From: JBKEDS01 sp047975545
GTDB taxonomy: Bacteria; Bacteroidota; Bacteroidia; Flavobacteriales; Flavobacteriaceae
NCBI GenBank assembly: GCA_047975545.1
Contig: JBKEDS010000032.1
Coordinates: 1-64,000, forward strand
Direction of reading: 5' to 3'
DNA length: 64,000 nt
Part shown: one piece after another, positions 18,563-27,367 of the stretch
Position numbering within the stretch: position 1 is the stretch's first letter
Layout of the letters: every line of letters begins with the position of its first letter
The notes under the pieces: model-generated
What the model was told of the DNA's origin: nothing
Seen by the model: the letters and a program-made list of their open reading frames with translations, nothing else
Database searches by the model: none
Made by a program: the position numbers and the translations under genes

Positions 18563-19596
18563 CTGTCAACATTTTTCCAACCCTGTGCCTTTATAGGTAT
18601 TTTTGTGTTAGCTCTTGTTACTAAGTGCATGCCTTCTTTTTCTTCTTTTATATAACCAATTATGGTTAGGTTGGGGTTGCCTTTAATTTTTGGGTAATCG
18701 TGTTGCGAAACGGTAAGCAACAATTCGTAATCCTCGCCGCCGTTAAGGGCTACCGTGGTACTATCGATATTGAACTCCTCGCAGGTGGCAATAACTTGGG
18801 GATCCAGGGGTATTTTGTCCTCGTACAAATCGCAGCCTACATGGCTTTGCTTGCATAGGTGCATAATTTCAGACGATAAGCCATCGCTAATATCAATCAT
18901 GGCCGTTGGTGTTAGTTCCAAATCGCGGAAAAGTTTTATAACGTCCAGTCTTGCTTCGGGCTTTAATTGGCGTTCGATAATATAGGAATATGGCTCAAGG
19001 TCGGGCTGGTTGTTGGGGTTTACTTTATAAACTTCTTTTTCGCGTTCTAAAATTTGAAGCCCCATATAGGCAGCGCCCAAATCGCCCGTAACCACGAGCA
19101 AATCGTTAGGTTTGGCGCCGTTGCGGTAAACTTCGTTTTCAACTTCGCCAATAGCCGTAACCGAAATAATAAGGCCTTTGTTGGACGATGCGGTATCGCC
19201 ACCAACTACATCTATATTGTATATGCGGGCAGCGGATTCAATACCGGCATACAGTGCTTCCAAAGCTTCTAAAGGAAATCGGCTGGATACGGCAATGGAC
19301 ACCGTTATTTGGGTAGCCGTGGCGTTCATGGCGTATACATCGGATAAATTTACCATAACCGCTTTATAGCCCAAATGTTTTAGCGGCATGTAACTTAGGT
19401 CGAAATGCACGCCTTCGACCAACAAATCGGTGGTTACCACTATTTTTTTGTTAAATTGCAGCACGGCGGCATCGTCGCCAATGCCTTTTACGGTGGATTT
19501 TTGTTGTATTTTGAAATTTTGGGTCAGGTGGTCAATCAACCCAAATTCGCCCAATTGGCTTAATGGGGTGCGTTGCTGGTTTTTATCTTCTATCAT
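18559..19596 (-). CDS. thiL: Thiamine-monophosphate kinase
   Basis: 345 residues. It phosphorylates thiamine monophosphate to the cofactor thiamine pyrophosphate using ATP. PurM-like fold: the N-terminal Mg/ATP segment GIGDDAAVL, VTTDLLVEGVHFD, NLSDVYAMNA, VVGGDTASS and the C-terminal DISDGLSSE are all present. No other thiamine gene or TPP riboswitch is near. A -7 box lies only a few bases upstream of the ATG, so the mRNA may be leaderless or nearly so. Confidence 0.95.
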   Translation of the reverse strand: MIEDKNQQRTPLSQLGEFGLIDHLTQNFKIQQKSTVKGIGDDAAVLQFNKKIVVTTDLLVEGVHFDLSYMPLKHLGYKAVMVNLSDVYAMNATATQITVSIAVSSRFPLEALEALYAGIESAARIYNIDVVGGDTASSNKGLIISVTAIGEVENEVYRNGAKPNDLLVVTGDLGAAYMGLQILEREKEVYKVNPNNQPDLEPYSYIIERQLKPEARLDVIKLFRDLELTPTAMIDISDGLSSEIMHLCKQSHVGCDLYEDKIPLDPQVIATCEEFNIDSTTVALNGGEDYELLLTVSQHDYPKIKGNPNLTIIGYIKEEKEGMHLVTRANTKIPIKAQGWKNVDS

Positions 19597-19600
19597 ACTG

Positions 19601-19608
19601 CAAAGGTA
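19601..19608 (-). promoter_or_regulatory. -7 promoter box next to the thiL start
   Basis: TACCTTTG on the minus strand fits TAnnTTTG and is followed by CAGTATG, the start codon region. Transcription would begin about at the ATG. No TTG was found at the proper distance, so support is partial. Confidence 0.45.
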
Positions 19609-19754
19609 AGAAGCCTTTTTGTAAATTTTACACCTAAACCTCCGTTAGTCAAATAATACCTAAAATAATCTGATTTTTGTCATCAAATAAAAAAAACTAT
19701 CCTACTATTTGCTAATATCATGTTAGGTTATGTGGTAATGCGTGACTTATATTG

Positions 19755-19762
19755 TATATTTG
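19755..19762 (+). promoter_or_regulatory. -7 promoter box of the suf cluster
   Basis: TATATTTG fits TAnnTTTG exactly and lies 34 bases before the first gene of the SUF cluster. The -33 TTG is not well placed, which is common for regulated promoters. A start near 19768 leaves a ~28-nt leader. Confidence 0.6.
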
Positions 19763-19795
19763 CCACCTATTTAGACAAAATCTATTTAAACCATT

Positions 19796-20125
19796 ATGAT
19801 AAAAGTTTCTGAAACAGCTAAGAAAAAAGTGGTCGAGCTTATGAAGGACGATGGCTTTAACCCCGCTACCGATTACATTCGTGTTGGGGTAAAAAGCGGT
19901 GGTTGTTCCGGGCTGTCGTACGATTTAAAGTTTGATAAAAACAATAACGAAGGCGATAAGGTTTTCGAGGATAACGATGTTAGGATTATAGTCGATAAAA
20001 AAAGCTTTTTGTACTTGGTAGGCACAACCCTGGAATATTCCGGGGGGCTAAACGGCACGGGCTTCGTTTTTAACAACCCCAATGCCAACCGCACTTGTGG
20101 CTGTGGCGAGAGCTTTTCGTTGTAA
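19796..20125 (+). CDS. A-type iron-sulfur carrier (SufA/IscA family)
   Basis: 109 residues, usual length. It accepts Fe-S clusters from the SufBCD scaffold and delivers them to target enzymes. The three conserved cysteines are visible: Cys37 in SGGCSGLSYDL, and Cys101 and Cys103 in the C-terminal TCGCGESF. It heads the SUF gene cluster, 110 bases before sufB. That gap holds a short palindrome of the R4 type. Confidence 0.93.
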   Translation: MIKVSETAKKKVVELMKDDGFNPATDYIRVGVKSGGCSGLSYDLKFDKNNNEGDKVFEDNDVRIIVDKKSFLYLVGTTLEYSGGLNGTGFVFNNPNANRTCGCGESFSL

Positions 20126-20188
20126 AGTAGTCCTCCAAGCCCTCTAAAATAAGGGCTTTAAAAAACATAAAACAAACTAAAAAATCCT

Positions 20189-20231
20189 ATTTTCCCTTAA
20201 TAGGAATTTCCCTTTCGGGGGAATAGGGGGT
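20189..20231. repeat. Partial R4-type G/C-run palindrome between the carrier gene and sufB
   Basis: CCTATTTTCCCTTAATAGG is a small stem, followed by TTTCCCTTTCGGGGGAATAG. The latter resembles the right arm of the moxR-DUF58 element (54341-54360, TCCCCTTTGGGGGTTAGGGG). It stops 5 bases before the sufB ATG, so it could affect translation. Confidence 0.55.
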
Positions 20232-20235
20232 AAAC

Positions 20236-21684
20236 ATGAGCAAATATACCGAAGACGATTTAAGAGAAGAACTAAAAACCAAAGAGTACGAGTATGGTTT
20301 TTATACCGATATTGAGTCCGAAACCTTTCCCGTTGGTTTAAACGAAGCCATAATCCGGGCCATTTCAACGAAAAAAGAAGAACCCCAATGGATGACCGAG
20401 TGGCGCCTGGAAGCCTTTCGCGCCTGGCAGCAAATGGCCGAACCCGAATGGGCCAACGTGCATTACGAAAAACCCGATTTTCAAGCTATTTCCTACTATT
20501 CGGCACCCAATAAAAAACCCAAGTACAACAGCATAGACGAGGTAGACCCCGAACTGTTGGACACTTTTAACAAACTGGGCATTTCGTTGGACGAACAAAA
20601 AAAACTGGCCGGTGTAGCCATGGACGTGGTGGTCGATTCGGTTTCGGTTGCCACCACCTTTAAAAAAACCTTGGCCGAAAAGGGCATTATATTCTGCTCC
20701 ATGTCCGAAGCCCTGCGCGAGCATCCCGATTTGGTAAAACAATACATCGGTACCGTAGTACCGCAAAAGGATAATTTTTATGCCGCCCTTAACAGTGCCG
20801 TATTTAGCGACGGCAGTTTTTGCTACATACCAAAAGGCGTAAAATGCCCAATGGAACTCTCGACCTATTTTCGTATAAACCAAGCCGGAACGGGGCAGTT
20901 CGAGCGCACTTTGGTTATTGCCGACCAGGGTAGCTACGTTAGTTACTTAGAAGGCTGTACCGCCCCAAGCCGCGACGAAAACCAATTGCACGCCGCCGTG
21001 GTGGAGCTTATTGCCTTGGACAATGCCGAAATAAAATACAGTACCGTACAAAACTGGTTTCCCGGTAATGCCGAAGGCAAAGGCGGGGTTTACAATTTTG
21101 TAACCAAACGGGGGCTTTGCGAAAAAAATGCCAAAATATCGTGGACACAGGTAGAAACGGGCAGTGCCGTAACTTGGAAATACCCCTCGTGCGTATTAAA
21201 AGGCGATAACTCGGTAGGCGAATTTTATTCCATTGCCGTTACCAACAATTTCCAACAGGCCGACACCGGAACCAAAATGTTGCATTTGGGCAAAAACACC
21301 AAATCCACCATTATTTCCAAGGGTATTTCGGCGGGCAAATCGCAAAATAGCTACCGGGGCTTGGTAAAAATAAGCCCCAATGCCGATAACGCCCGTAACT
21401 TTTCGCAATGCGATAGTTTGCTAATGGGCAACGCCTGCGGGGCGCATACCTTCCCCTATATCGAGGCCAAAAACAAAACCGCTAAAATAGAACACGAAGC
21501 TACTACCAGCAAAATTGGCGAGGACCAAATTTTTTACTGCAACCAACGGGGCATCGACACCGAAAAAGCCATTGCCCTAATCGTTAACGGTTTTAGTAAA
21601 GATGTGCTAAACAAACTACCCATGGAATTTGCCGTAGAAGCCCAAAAGCTATTGGAAATAAGTTTGGAAGGCTCGGTAGGATAG
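20236..21684 (+). CDS. sufB: Fe-S cluster assembly scaffold subunit SufB
   Basis: 482 residues, full length. SufB forms the SufBC2D scaffold on which new Fe-S clusters are built with sulfur from SufS. Typical segments are EDDLREELKTKEYEYGF at the N-terminus, GTVVPQKDNFYAALNSAVFSDGS, YLEGCTAP and the C-terminal CDSLLMGNACGAHTFPYIE, followed by ATTSKIGEDQIFYCNQRGI. The cysteine in this last segment is the conserved late one. A lipoprotein gene separates it from sufC, which is not the usual order. Confidence 0.96.
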   Translation: MSKYTEDDLREELKTKEYEYGFYTDIESETFPVGLNEAIIRAISTKKEEPQWMTEWRLEAFRAWQQMAEPEWANVHYEKPDFQAISYYSAPNKKPKYNSIDEVDPELLDTFNKLGISLDEQKKLAGVAMDVVVDSVSVATTFKKTLAEKGIIFCSMSEALREHPDLVKQYIGTVVPQKDNFYAALNSAVFSDGSFCYIPKGVKCPMELSTYFRINQAGTGQFERTLVIADQGSYVSYLEGCTAPSRDENQLHAAVVELIALDNAEIKYSTVQNWFPGNAEGKGGVYNFVTKRGLCEKNAKISWTQVETGSAVTWKYPSCVLKGDNSVGEFYSIAVTNNFQQADTGTKMLHLGKNTKSTIISKGISAGKSQNSYRGLVKISPNADNARNFSQCDSLLMGNACGAHTFPYIEAKNKTAKIEHEATTSKIGEDQIFYCNQRGIDTEKAIALIVNGFSKDVLNKLPMEFAVEAQKLLEISLEGSVG

Positions 21685-21727
21685 CATAAAAACGATTCAA
21701 CTTCAAACAAACTAAAACTAAAAACCG

Positions 21728-22108
21728 ATGAAAAAAGCCATTATTTTAATCCTAACCGTATGTTTAACGGTTGTATCCTGCAAAAATGAAAACAAAACCA
21801 ACGGAACGGACACAACAACGGCACAGGATTCCGTAACCAATAACGATGGTACAGGAATACTAAAAGGCAGTTTTGTACTGTACGATGGCGCCGCTGTTTT
21901 TCAAACCGAAAATGAAATTTACGGCGTGCTGTTAACCGATAAGGCCTACGAACTAAACAAACAGGCCGAACAATACAAAGCCCTGCCAACCGATATGGTC
22001 CATGCCGAAGTAAAAGGAACAATATCCACCCAAAGCCACGAAAAAATCCATTGGCCCAAAAAGTTGGAAATTACCGAAATATTACACGTTTCGCCCGAAA
22101 AAAACTAA
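21728..22108 (+). CDS. Small lipoprotein inserted in the suf cluster
   Basis: 126 residues. Signal peptide with a lipobox ending at Cys18 (LTVVSCKN), followed by a Thr/Asn/Asp-rich linker and a ~75-residue globular part (ILKGSFVLYDGAAVFQTENEIYGVLL...). It has the look of the small copper/stress-type lipoproteins of Bacteroidota (NlpE-like length), but no diagnostic motif is present. It lies between sufB and sufC on the same strand with 43- and 110-base gaps, so it is probably cotranscribed. A part in oxidative or metal stress is only suggested by position. Confidence 0.75.
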   Translation: MKKAIILILTVCLTVVSCKNENKTNGTDTTTAQDSVTNNDGTGILKGSFVLYDGAAVFQTENEIYGVLLTDKAYELNKQAEQYKALPTDMVHAEVKGTISTQSHEKIHWPKKLEITEILHVSPEKN

Positions 22109-22150
22109 ACCATAAAAACCAAGATACTTCGCTCCGTTTAGCTTGACGTT

Positions 22151-22179
22151 GTCATTTCGAGCGGAGTCGAGAAATCTCT
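22151..22179 (+). repeat. R1-family half element upstream of sufC
   Basis: Starts GTCATTTCGAGCGGAGTCGA and ends GAAATCTC. It matches the complement of 14720-14748 at all but a few positions. It lies 40 bases before sufC, in the suf operon. Confidence 0.7.
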
Positions 22180-22218
22180 TTTTAAAACACCATTTTATCA
22201 ACCAGAATAAAATCAAGA

Positions 22219-22962
22219 ATGCTAAAAATTGAAAATTTACACGCCAGCGTAGAAGACAAAGCCATATTACGGGGCATTAATTTAGAAATAAAACCGGGCG
22301 AGGTACACGCCATAATGGGGCCAAATGGCTCGGGAAAAAGCACCCTGTCGTCGGTAATTGCCGGAAAGGAAGACTACGAGGTTACCGAAGGCAACATCAT
22401 ATTTAACGGCGAGGATATAGACGAATTGGCTCCCGAGGAACGTGCCCACAAAGGCATTTTCCTATCGTTTCAATACCCGGTGGAAATCCCCGGTGTTTCG
22501 GTTACCAACTTTATGAAAACCGCCATTAACGAAACCCGCAAGGCACAAGGCTTGGACGAAATGCCCGCCAAGGACATGCTAAAACTTATACGCGAAAAGG
22601 CCGAACTCTTGGAAATAGACCGCAAGTTCCTGTCCCGTTCGCTTAACGAAGGCTTTTCCGGAGGCGAAAAAAAACGTAACGAAATTTTCCAAATGGCCAT
22701 GTTGGAACCCCAATTGGCCATACTGGACGAAACCGATTCCGGACTCGACATCGACGCCCTGCGCATCGTGGCCAACGGTGTTAACAAACTAAAAAGCAAG
22801 GATAATGCCGTTTTGGTTATTACCCACTATCAACGCTTGTTGGACTATATCGTACCCGATTTTGTACACGTACTCTACAACGGGCGCATTGTAAAATCCG
22901 GCGGCAAGGAACTGGCTTTGGAGTTAGAAGAAAAAGGATACGATTGGATTAAAGGGGAATAA
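22219..22962 (+). CDS. sufC: Fe-S cluster assembly ATPase SufC
   Basis: 247 residues, ABC-type ATPase without membrane partner. It powers conformational change of the SufBCD scaffold. Walker A GPNGSGKST, the signature FSGGEKKRNEI (SufC-specific form of the ABC motif), Walker B LAILDETDSGLDID and the switch His in VITHYQRLL are all present. Same strand as sufB and sufD. Confidence 0.97.
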   Translation: MLKIENLHASVEDKAILRGINLEIKPGEVHAIMGPNGSGKSTLSSVIAGKEDYEVTEGNIIFNGEDIDELAPEERAHKGIFLSFQYPVEIPGVSVTNFMKTAINETRKAQGLDEMPAKDMLKLIREKAELLEIDRKFLSRSLNEGFSGGEKKRNEIFQMAMLEPQLAILDETDSGLDIDALRIVANGVNKLKSKDNAVLVITHYQRLLDYIVPDFVHVLYNGRIVKSGGKELALELEEKGYDWIKGE

Positions 22963-23043
22963 TTAAACCATTTCATTTCTTATTTAAAAGCCTGAAACCA
23001 CCCGTTCACCCGAAACCCGAAAACCCGCCAACCCAAAAAACAA

Positions 23044-24357
23044 ATGGATTTAAAAGAAAAACTAATATCGTCATTCCTCGCATTCGAAAACCATATCGAT
23101 ACCGATACCTACGTGCATAACCTGCGCAACAATGCCATAAAGGTTTTCGAGGAAAAAGGCTTCCCCACAAAAAAGGACGAAGCCTGGAAATACACCTCGC
23201 TAAACGCCCTTTTAAAGCACGATTACAGCGTATTTCCCAAGCAGGAAAACGCCTTGGAATATAAGGACATAAAAAACTATTTTATCCACGATATAGACTC
23301 GTACAAAATCGTGTTTATCGACGGCAAGTATTCCTCGCACCTCTCGCAAACCACGCACGAGGGCATGGATATATGCCTAATGTCCTCGGCCCTAACCAAG
23401 CCGAAGTACCGCTTGGTTATCGAAAACCATTTTAACAAAGCCGCCAATACCGACAGCCTAATTGCCCTAAACACGGCATTTGCCCACGAAGGCGCTTTTA
23501 TAAACATACCCAAGGGCAAAATCGTGCAAAAGCCAATCCAAATCCTGCATTTTTCAACAGGAAACGAATCGGCCATCATGCTACAGCCCCGAAACTTAGT
23601 GGTAGTGGGCGAAAACTCGCATGTACAAATTATAGAACGCCACCAAAGCCTAACGGGCAATCCCGTGCTAACCAACAGCGTTACCGAAATATTTGCCAGC
23701 AAACGTGCCATTGTGGACTATTACAAAATACAAAACGACAACACCAACGCCTCGCTTATCGACAAAACCTTTATCAAACAAAAACAAGAAAGCCACGTTT
23801 CGGTACATACCTTTAGCTTTGGCGGTAACCTAACACGCAACAACCTTAACTTTTACCAGCACGGCGAGCGCATAGACTCCACCCTAAAAGGCGTAACCAT
23901 TATAGGCAACAAACAACATGTGGACCATAGTACCCTTGTACACCACATTGCCCCCAATTGCGAAAGCCACCAAGATTACAAAGGTATTTTCGACCAAAAC
24001 GCCACGGGCGTGTTCAACGGCAAGGTAGTAGTCGAAAAAGAAGCCCAAAAAACCAACGCCTTCCAAGCCAATAACAACATTTTGGTAAGCGATAAGGCTA
24101 CGATAAACACCAAGCCCCAGTTGGAAATATTTGCCGACGACGTAAAATGCTCGCATGGCTGTACCATAGGCCAGTTGGACGAAAGCGCCATGTTTTACAT
24201 GCGCTCCCGCGGCATACCCGAAAAAGAAGCCCGCGCCCTGCTAATGTACGCCTTTAGCAACAACGTGCTAAGCTCGGTAAAAATACCCGAGGTAAAACAG
24301 CGCATAACCAAAATAATAGCCAATAAACTGGGCGTAAACATTGGGTTCGACCTATAA
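23044..24357 (+). CDS. sufD: Fe-S cluster assembly scaffold subunit SufD
   Basis: 437 residues, SufBD family. It pairs with SufB in SufBC2D and is needed for iron entry. The N-terminal helical part includes FPTKKDEAWKYTSLNALL; the C-terminal beta-helix ends with VKCSHGCTIGQLDESAMFYMRSRGIPEKEAR in two stretches typical of SufD. It follows sufC by 81 bases. A repeat element lies between it and sufS. Confidence 0.95.
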   Translation: MDLKEKLISSFLAFENHIDTDTYVHNLRNNAIKVFEEKGFPTKKDEAWKYTSLNALLKHDYSVFPKQENALEYKDIKNYFIHDIDSYKIVFIDGKYSSHLSQTTHEGMDICLMSSALTKPKYRLVIENHFNKAANTDSLIALNTAFAHEGAFINIPKGKIVQKPIQILHFSTGNESAIMLQPRNLVVVGENSHVQIIERHQSLTGNPVLTNSVTEIFASKRAIVDYYKIQNDNTNASLIDKTFIKQKQESHVSVHTFSFGGNLTRNNLNFYQHGERIDSTLKGVTIIGNKQHVDHSTLVHHIAPNCESHQDYKGIFDQNATGVFNGKVVVEKEAQKTNAFQANNNILVSDKATINTKPQLEIFADDVKCSHGCTIGQLDESAMFYMRSRGIPEKEARALLMYAFSNNVLSSVKIPEVKQRITKIIANKLGVNIGFDL

Positions 24358-24370
24358 ACTAACGCTAAGC

Positions 24371-24463
24371 AGAGATTGCTTCACTTTACTTCGATTTCGC
24401 TCAGTACAGGCGTTCGCAATGACGTCGTTGCGAGAAGGAGGCACGACGAACGAAGCAATCTCT
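24371..24463. repeat. 93-bp palindromic element (family R3) between sufD and sufS
   Basis: Ends are perfect 12-bp inverted repeats AGAGATTGCTTC (24371-24382) and GAAGCAATCTCT (24452-24463). The centre has the near-palindrome GCAATGACGTCGTTGC. The same end sequences frame an element at 50402-50472 in the bat operon. No ORF inside. Confidence 0.85.
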
Positions 24464-24579
24464 CTCATGCCAAAATTTAAATATAATTTTATTTTGAAGC
24501 CATTTCCCGCTATCCGCTATATCTTTTTTTCGTGCCTCAAAAAAGGATGCCGCTGCTATCGGGGCTAAACACACTTGCT

Positions 24580-25794
24580 ATGTTCAATGTAAGCACCACA
24601 CGAAACGATTTTCCCATACTGTCCCGCACCGTAAACGGCAAGCCTTTGGTGTACTTGGACAATGCCGCAACTTCGCAAACCCCAAACCAGGTTATCAATA
24701 CCATTGTCGATTATTACGCCAATTACAACGCCAATATACATCGCGGCGTACATACGCTAAGCCAGGAAGCTACCAACAAGTACGAACAGGCAAGGCAAAA
24801 AGTACAAGCCCATTTTAACGCCAAGCACGCCCACGAAATTATATTTACCTCCGGCACCACGCACGGCATAAACCTGGTGGCCAACGGATTTTCTTCAATA
24901 TTAAAAAAAGGCGACAATATTATAGTTTCCGCCATGGAACACCACAGCAATATTGTACCCTGGCAAATGCTTTGCGAGCGCACGGGCGCAAACCTGCAAG
25001 TAATACCCATGAACCAAGAGGGCGAACTTATACTAACCGAATACGAAAAACTACTAAACGGCAATACAAAATTGGTGTTTGTAGCCCACGTATCCAATGC
25101 TTTGGGTACCATTAACCCCATAGAATATATTATAAACAAAGCCCACGGGGTAGGTGCGGCCGTTTTGGTCGATGGCGCCCAAGCCACACCCCACATAAAA
25201 CCCGACGTACAAGCCCTTGATGCCGATTTTTACGTGGCTTCGGCGCACAAAATGTGCGGCCCCACGGGGCAGGGCATGCTCTACGGAAAAGAAAAATGGC
25301 TCAACGCCCTACCGCCCTACCAAGGCGGAGGCGAAATGATTGCCGAAGTAACCTTTAAAAAAACCACATACGCCGCCCTACCCCATAAGTTCGAGGCCGG
25401 TACCCCCAACATTTGCGGTGGTATAGCCTTTGGTGCTGCCCTGGATTACATGAACACCATAGGCTTTGATACCATAGCCGCTTACGAACACGACTTATTG
25501 GAATATGCCACCGAGCAGCTATTACAAATTGAAGGCTTGAAAATTTATGGCACTTCCAAGCACAAAACAGCCGTTATTTCGTTTAACTTAAAAGGTATTC
25601 ACCCTTACGACGTTGGCACTATTTTAGATAAACTGGGCATTGCCGTACGTACCGGCCACCATTGCGCCCAACCCATTATGGATTTTTACAGTATTCCCGG
25701 TACGGTTCGGGCTTCGTTTGCTTTTTACAACACCAAGGAAGAAATTGATGTTTTGGTACAAGGCGTTAAAAAAGCCCAGATGATGTTGATGTAA
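24580..25794 (+). CDS. sufS: Cysteine desulfurase SufS
   Basis: 404 residues from the ATG at 24580. A longer frame begins 16 codons upstream, but family members start about here and the extra residues look like intergenic translation. A PLP enzyme, it takes sulfur from cysteine for Fe-S assembly. The PLP lysine is in YVASAHKMCGPTG, the cofactor pocket in TSGTTHGINLVAN, and the persulfide Cys362 in VRTGHHCAQPIM. No sufE or sufU follows; the next gene is on the opposite strand, so the sulfur acceptor is encoded elsewhere. Confidence 0.94.
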   Translation: MFNVSTTRNDFPILSRTVNGKPLVYLDNAATSQTPNQVINTIVDYYANYNANIHRGVHTLSQEATNKYEQARQKVQAHFNAKHAHEIIFTSGTTHGINLVANGFSSILKKGDNIIVSAMEHHSNIVPWQMLCERTGANLQVIPMNQEGELILTEYEKLLNGNTKLVFVAHVSNALGTINPIEYIINKAHGVGAAVLVDGAQATPHIKPDVQALDADFYVASAHKMCGPTGQGMLYGKEKWLNALPPYQGGGEMIAEVTFKKTTYAALPHKFEAGTPNICGGIAFGAALDYMNTIGFDTIAAYEHDLLEYATEQLLQIEGLKIYGTSKHKTAVISFNLKGIHPYDVGTILDKLGIAVRTGHHCAQPIMDFYSIPGTVRASFAFYNTKEEIDVLVQGVKKAQMMLM

Positions 25795-25872
25795 GCTCAT
25801 CCAAACATGGATAGAAAGTCTGGGGCAATTCGCGCGTATTTTACCTTAATAACATTAGTGCATTAATGCAAA

Positions 25873-25916
25873 CAAAAAAGACCCACAAAGGTTTAAACCT
25901 TTGTGGGTCTTTTTTG
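25873..25916. terminator. Strong bidirectional hairpin terminator
   Basis: A perfect 44-bp palindrome: the arms read CAAAAAAGACCCACAAAGG plus TTT and the complement, with A and T tracts at the outer ends. It lies between the convergent sufS and the TolC-family gene. Confidence 0.92.
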
Positions 25917-25937
25917 TTTTTCAATAATTCTAATTGT

Positions 25938-27365
25938 TTATTTCCAACCACCACCGAGGGCTTCGTAAATATTTACAACACTTAACAATTGGTTAAGCTT
26001 GTTGTCAATAACGTTAAGCTCGGCATTAAGTGCGCTTTGTCTTGCGGTTAATAAATCCAGATAACTGGCGTAACCGTTGTTCAATAAATATTCCGAATTG
26101 GTTTCGGCTTGGCGCAGGGCTTCGACTTCTTTTTGTCGGTACTCGAACTTTTCGGTTTCGGCATTATAATCATAAAGGGCGTTGGACACCTCGTTACCTG
26201 CCGTTAGCAAGGCTTTTTTAAAGTTAATTAAGGCTTGTTCCTGTTGGGCTACGGCTACTTCTTTTTGTGTCCTGAGCCTTCTTTGGTTTAAAATAGGCTG
26301 GGTTAGGCCGCCAACGATATTAGCAAAAAGCGAATTGGCATTAAACAGTTCATCCAACTCCAAACTCTGTAAGCCTCCCGAAGCCGATATGGTTAACGAC
26401 GGGTAAAAACTACTATTGGCCACATTGGTCATTTCAAAAGCATTAATCAAGCCGTACTCACTGGCAACCACATCGGGGCGGTTGCGCAATAGGGTTGCGG
26501 GAACGCCCAATTTTATATCGGAATTTAAATTTTGATTGGTTAAAGTGCCGCGTTCTATTACAACAGCGGTTCTGCCCAATAATAAATTTAAGGCATTCTC
26601 GGTTTTAAAAATGGCGGTTTCTAAATCTACTTTCAAAGCCTTGGCACTGTTATACTGCGCCACGTTTTGGTCCACCGCTACTTGGGTTACTTGGCCTGCT
26701 TCCTTTAAAGCTATAATGGTTTCTACACTACTTTTTCTGGCTTCAATGGTTTCGTTGGTAACTTCAAGTTGCGAATCCAAGGCCAATAGCTGGTAATACG
26801 TAGAGGCAATAACCGATACCAATTGCGTTTTTACCGCTTGGTGGGCAGCTACGCTTTGTAGGTAGCTTGCTTCGCCCGCACGTTTGTTGCTGCGTATTTT
26901 GCCCCAAATATCGGCTTCCCACGATAGGCTTCCGGAAAGCTCGAACTGGTCGATGTGGTCGGCACCCAAAGCACTTAGCATAGCGCCTTGTTGGCCGTTT
27001 TCGGAAATATACGAACGGGTTGCCGAGGCGTTCCCTGTAAGCGTAGGTAGGTAGCCCGCTTTACCTTGTTTCATATAAGCCTCGGCAGCAGCCATTTGTT
27101 GCAGGGCTATACGGATATCGAGGTTGTTTTCAAGGCCTTCTTCAATATATTGCCTTAAATACGTGTCGGTAAACATATCGCGCCACGACACATCGGCCAT
27201 CGATAGGCTGTCGGTGGGCAAGTTATTGGTTCTGTACAGGCTTTCGGTTTCCGCAAATTCAGGTCTTGTATAGTCCTTTGCCACAAAACAGCCTTGCAAG
27301 GTAATGGCCATAAGGGCTATTGCCAGGGATTTATTTAAAATAGATTGCTTTATAATCGATGTCAT
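25938..27365 (-). CDS. TolC/OprM-family outer-membrane efflux lipoprotein
   Basis: 475 residues with a lipobox ending at Cys26 (ITLQGCFV). Two outer-membrane efflux repeats are visible: NLDIRIALQQMAAAEAYMKQ and NRPDVVASEYGLINAFEM start the long alpha-helices of the periplasmic barrel. It forms the outer-membrane channel of the tripartite pump encoded upstream in the same operon. It begins 2 bases after the permease stop codon. NodT/OprM type (lipidated, about 460-480 residues). Confidence 0.94.
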   Translation of the reverse strand: MTSIIKQSILNKSLAIALMAITLQGCFVAKDYTRPEFAETESLYRTNNLPTDSLSMADVSWRDMFTDTYLRQYIEEGLENNLDIRIALQQMAAAEAYMKQGKAGYLPTLTGNASATRSYISENGQQGAMLSALGADHIDQFELSGSLSWEADIWGKIRSNKRAGEASYLQSVAAHQAVKTQLVSVIASTYYQLLALDSQLEVTNETIEARKSSVETIIALKEAGQVTQVAVDQNVAQYNSAKALKVDLETAIFKTENALNLLLGRTAVVIERGTLTNQNLNSDIKLGVPATLLRNRPDVVASEYGLINAFEMTNVANSSFYPSLTISASGGLQSLELDELFNANSLFANIVGGLTQPILNQRRLRTQKEVAVAQQEQALINFKKALLTAGNEVSNALYDYNAETEKFEYRQKEVEALRQAETNSEYLLNNGYASYLDLLTARQSALNAELNVIDNKLNQLLSVVNIYEALGGGWK

Positions 27366-27367
27366 AA

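Noticed and set aside
18559..19795. TPP riboswitch near thiL
   Set aside because: The space upstream lacks the conserved TPP aptamer words and the -7 box leaves almost no leader.
20365..20883. 172-codon ORF antisense to sufB
   Set aside because: It has Gly/Phe/Tyr-rich composition typical of the complement of a real gene; sufB is certain.
24341..24568. 75-codon ORF between sufD and sufS
   Set aside because: It translates the R3 palindrome and overlaps the end of sufD.
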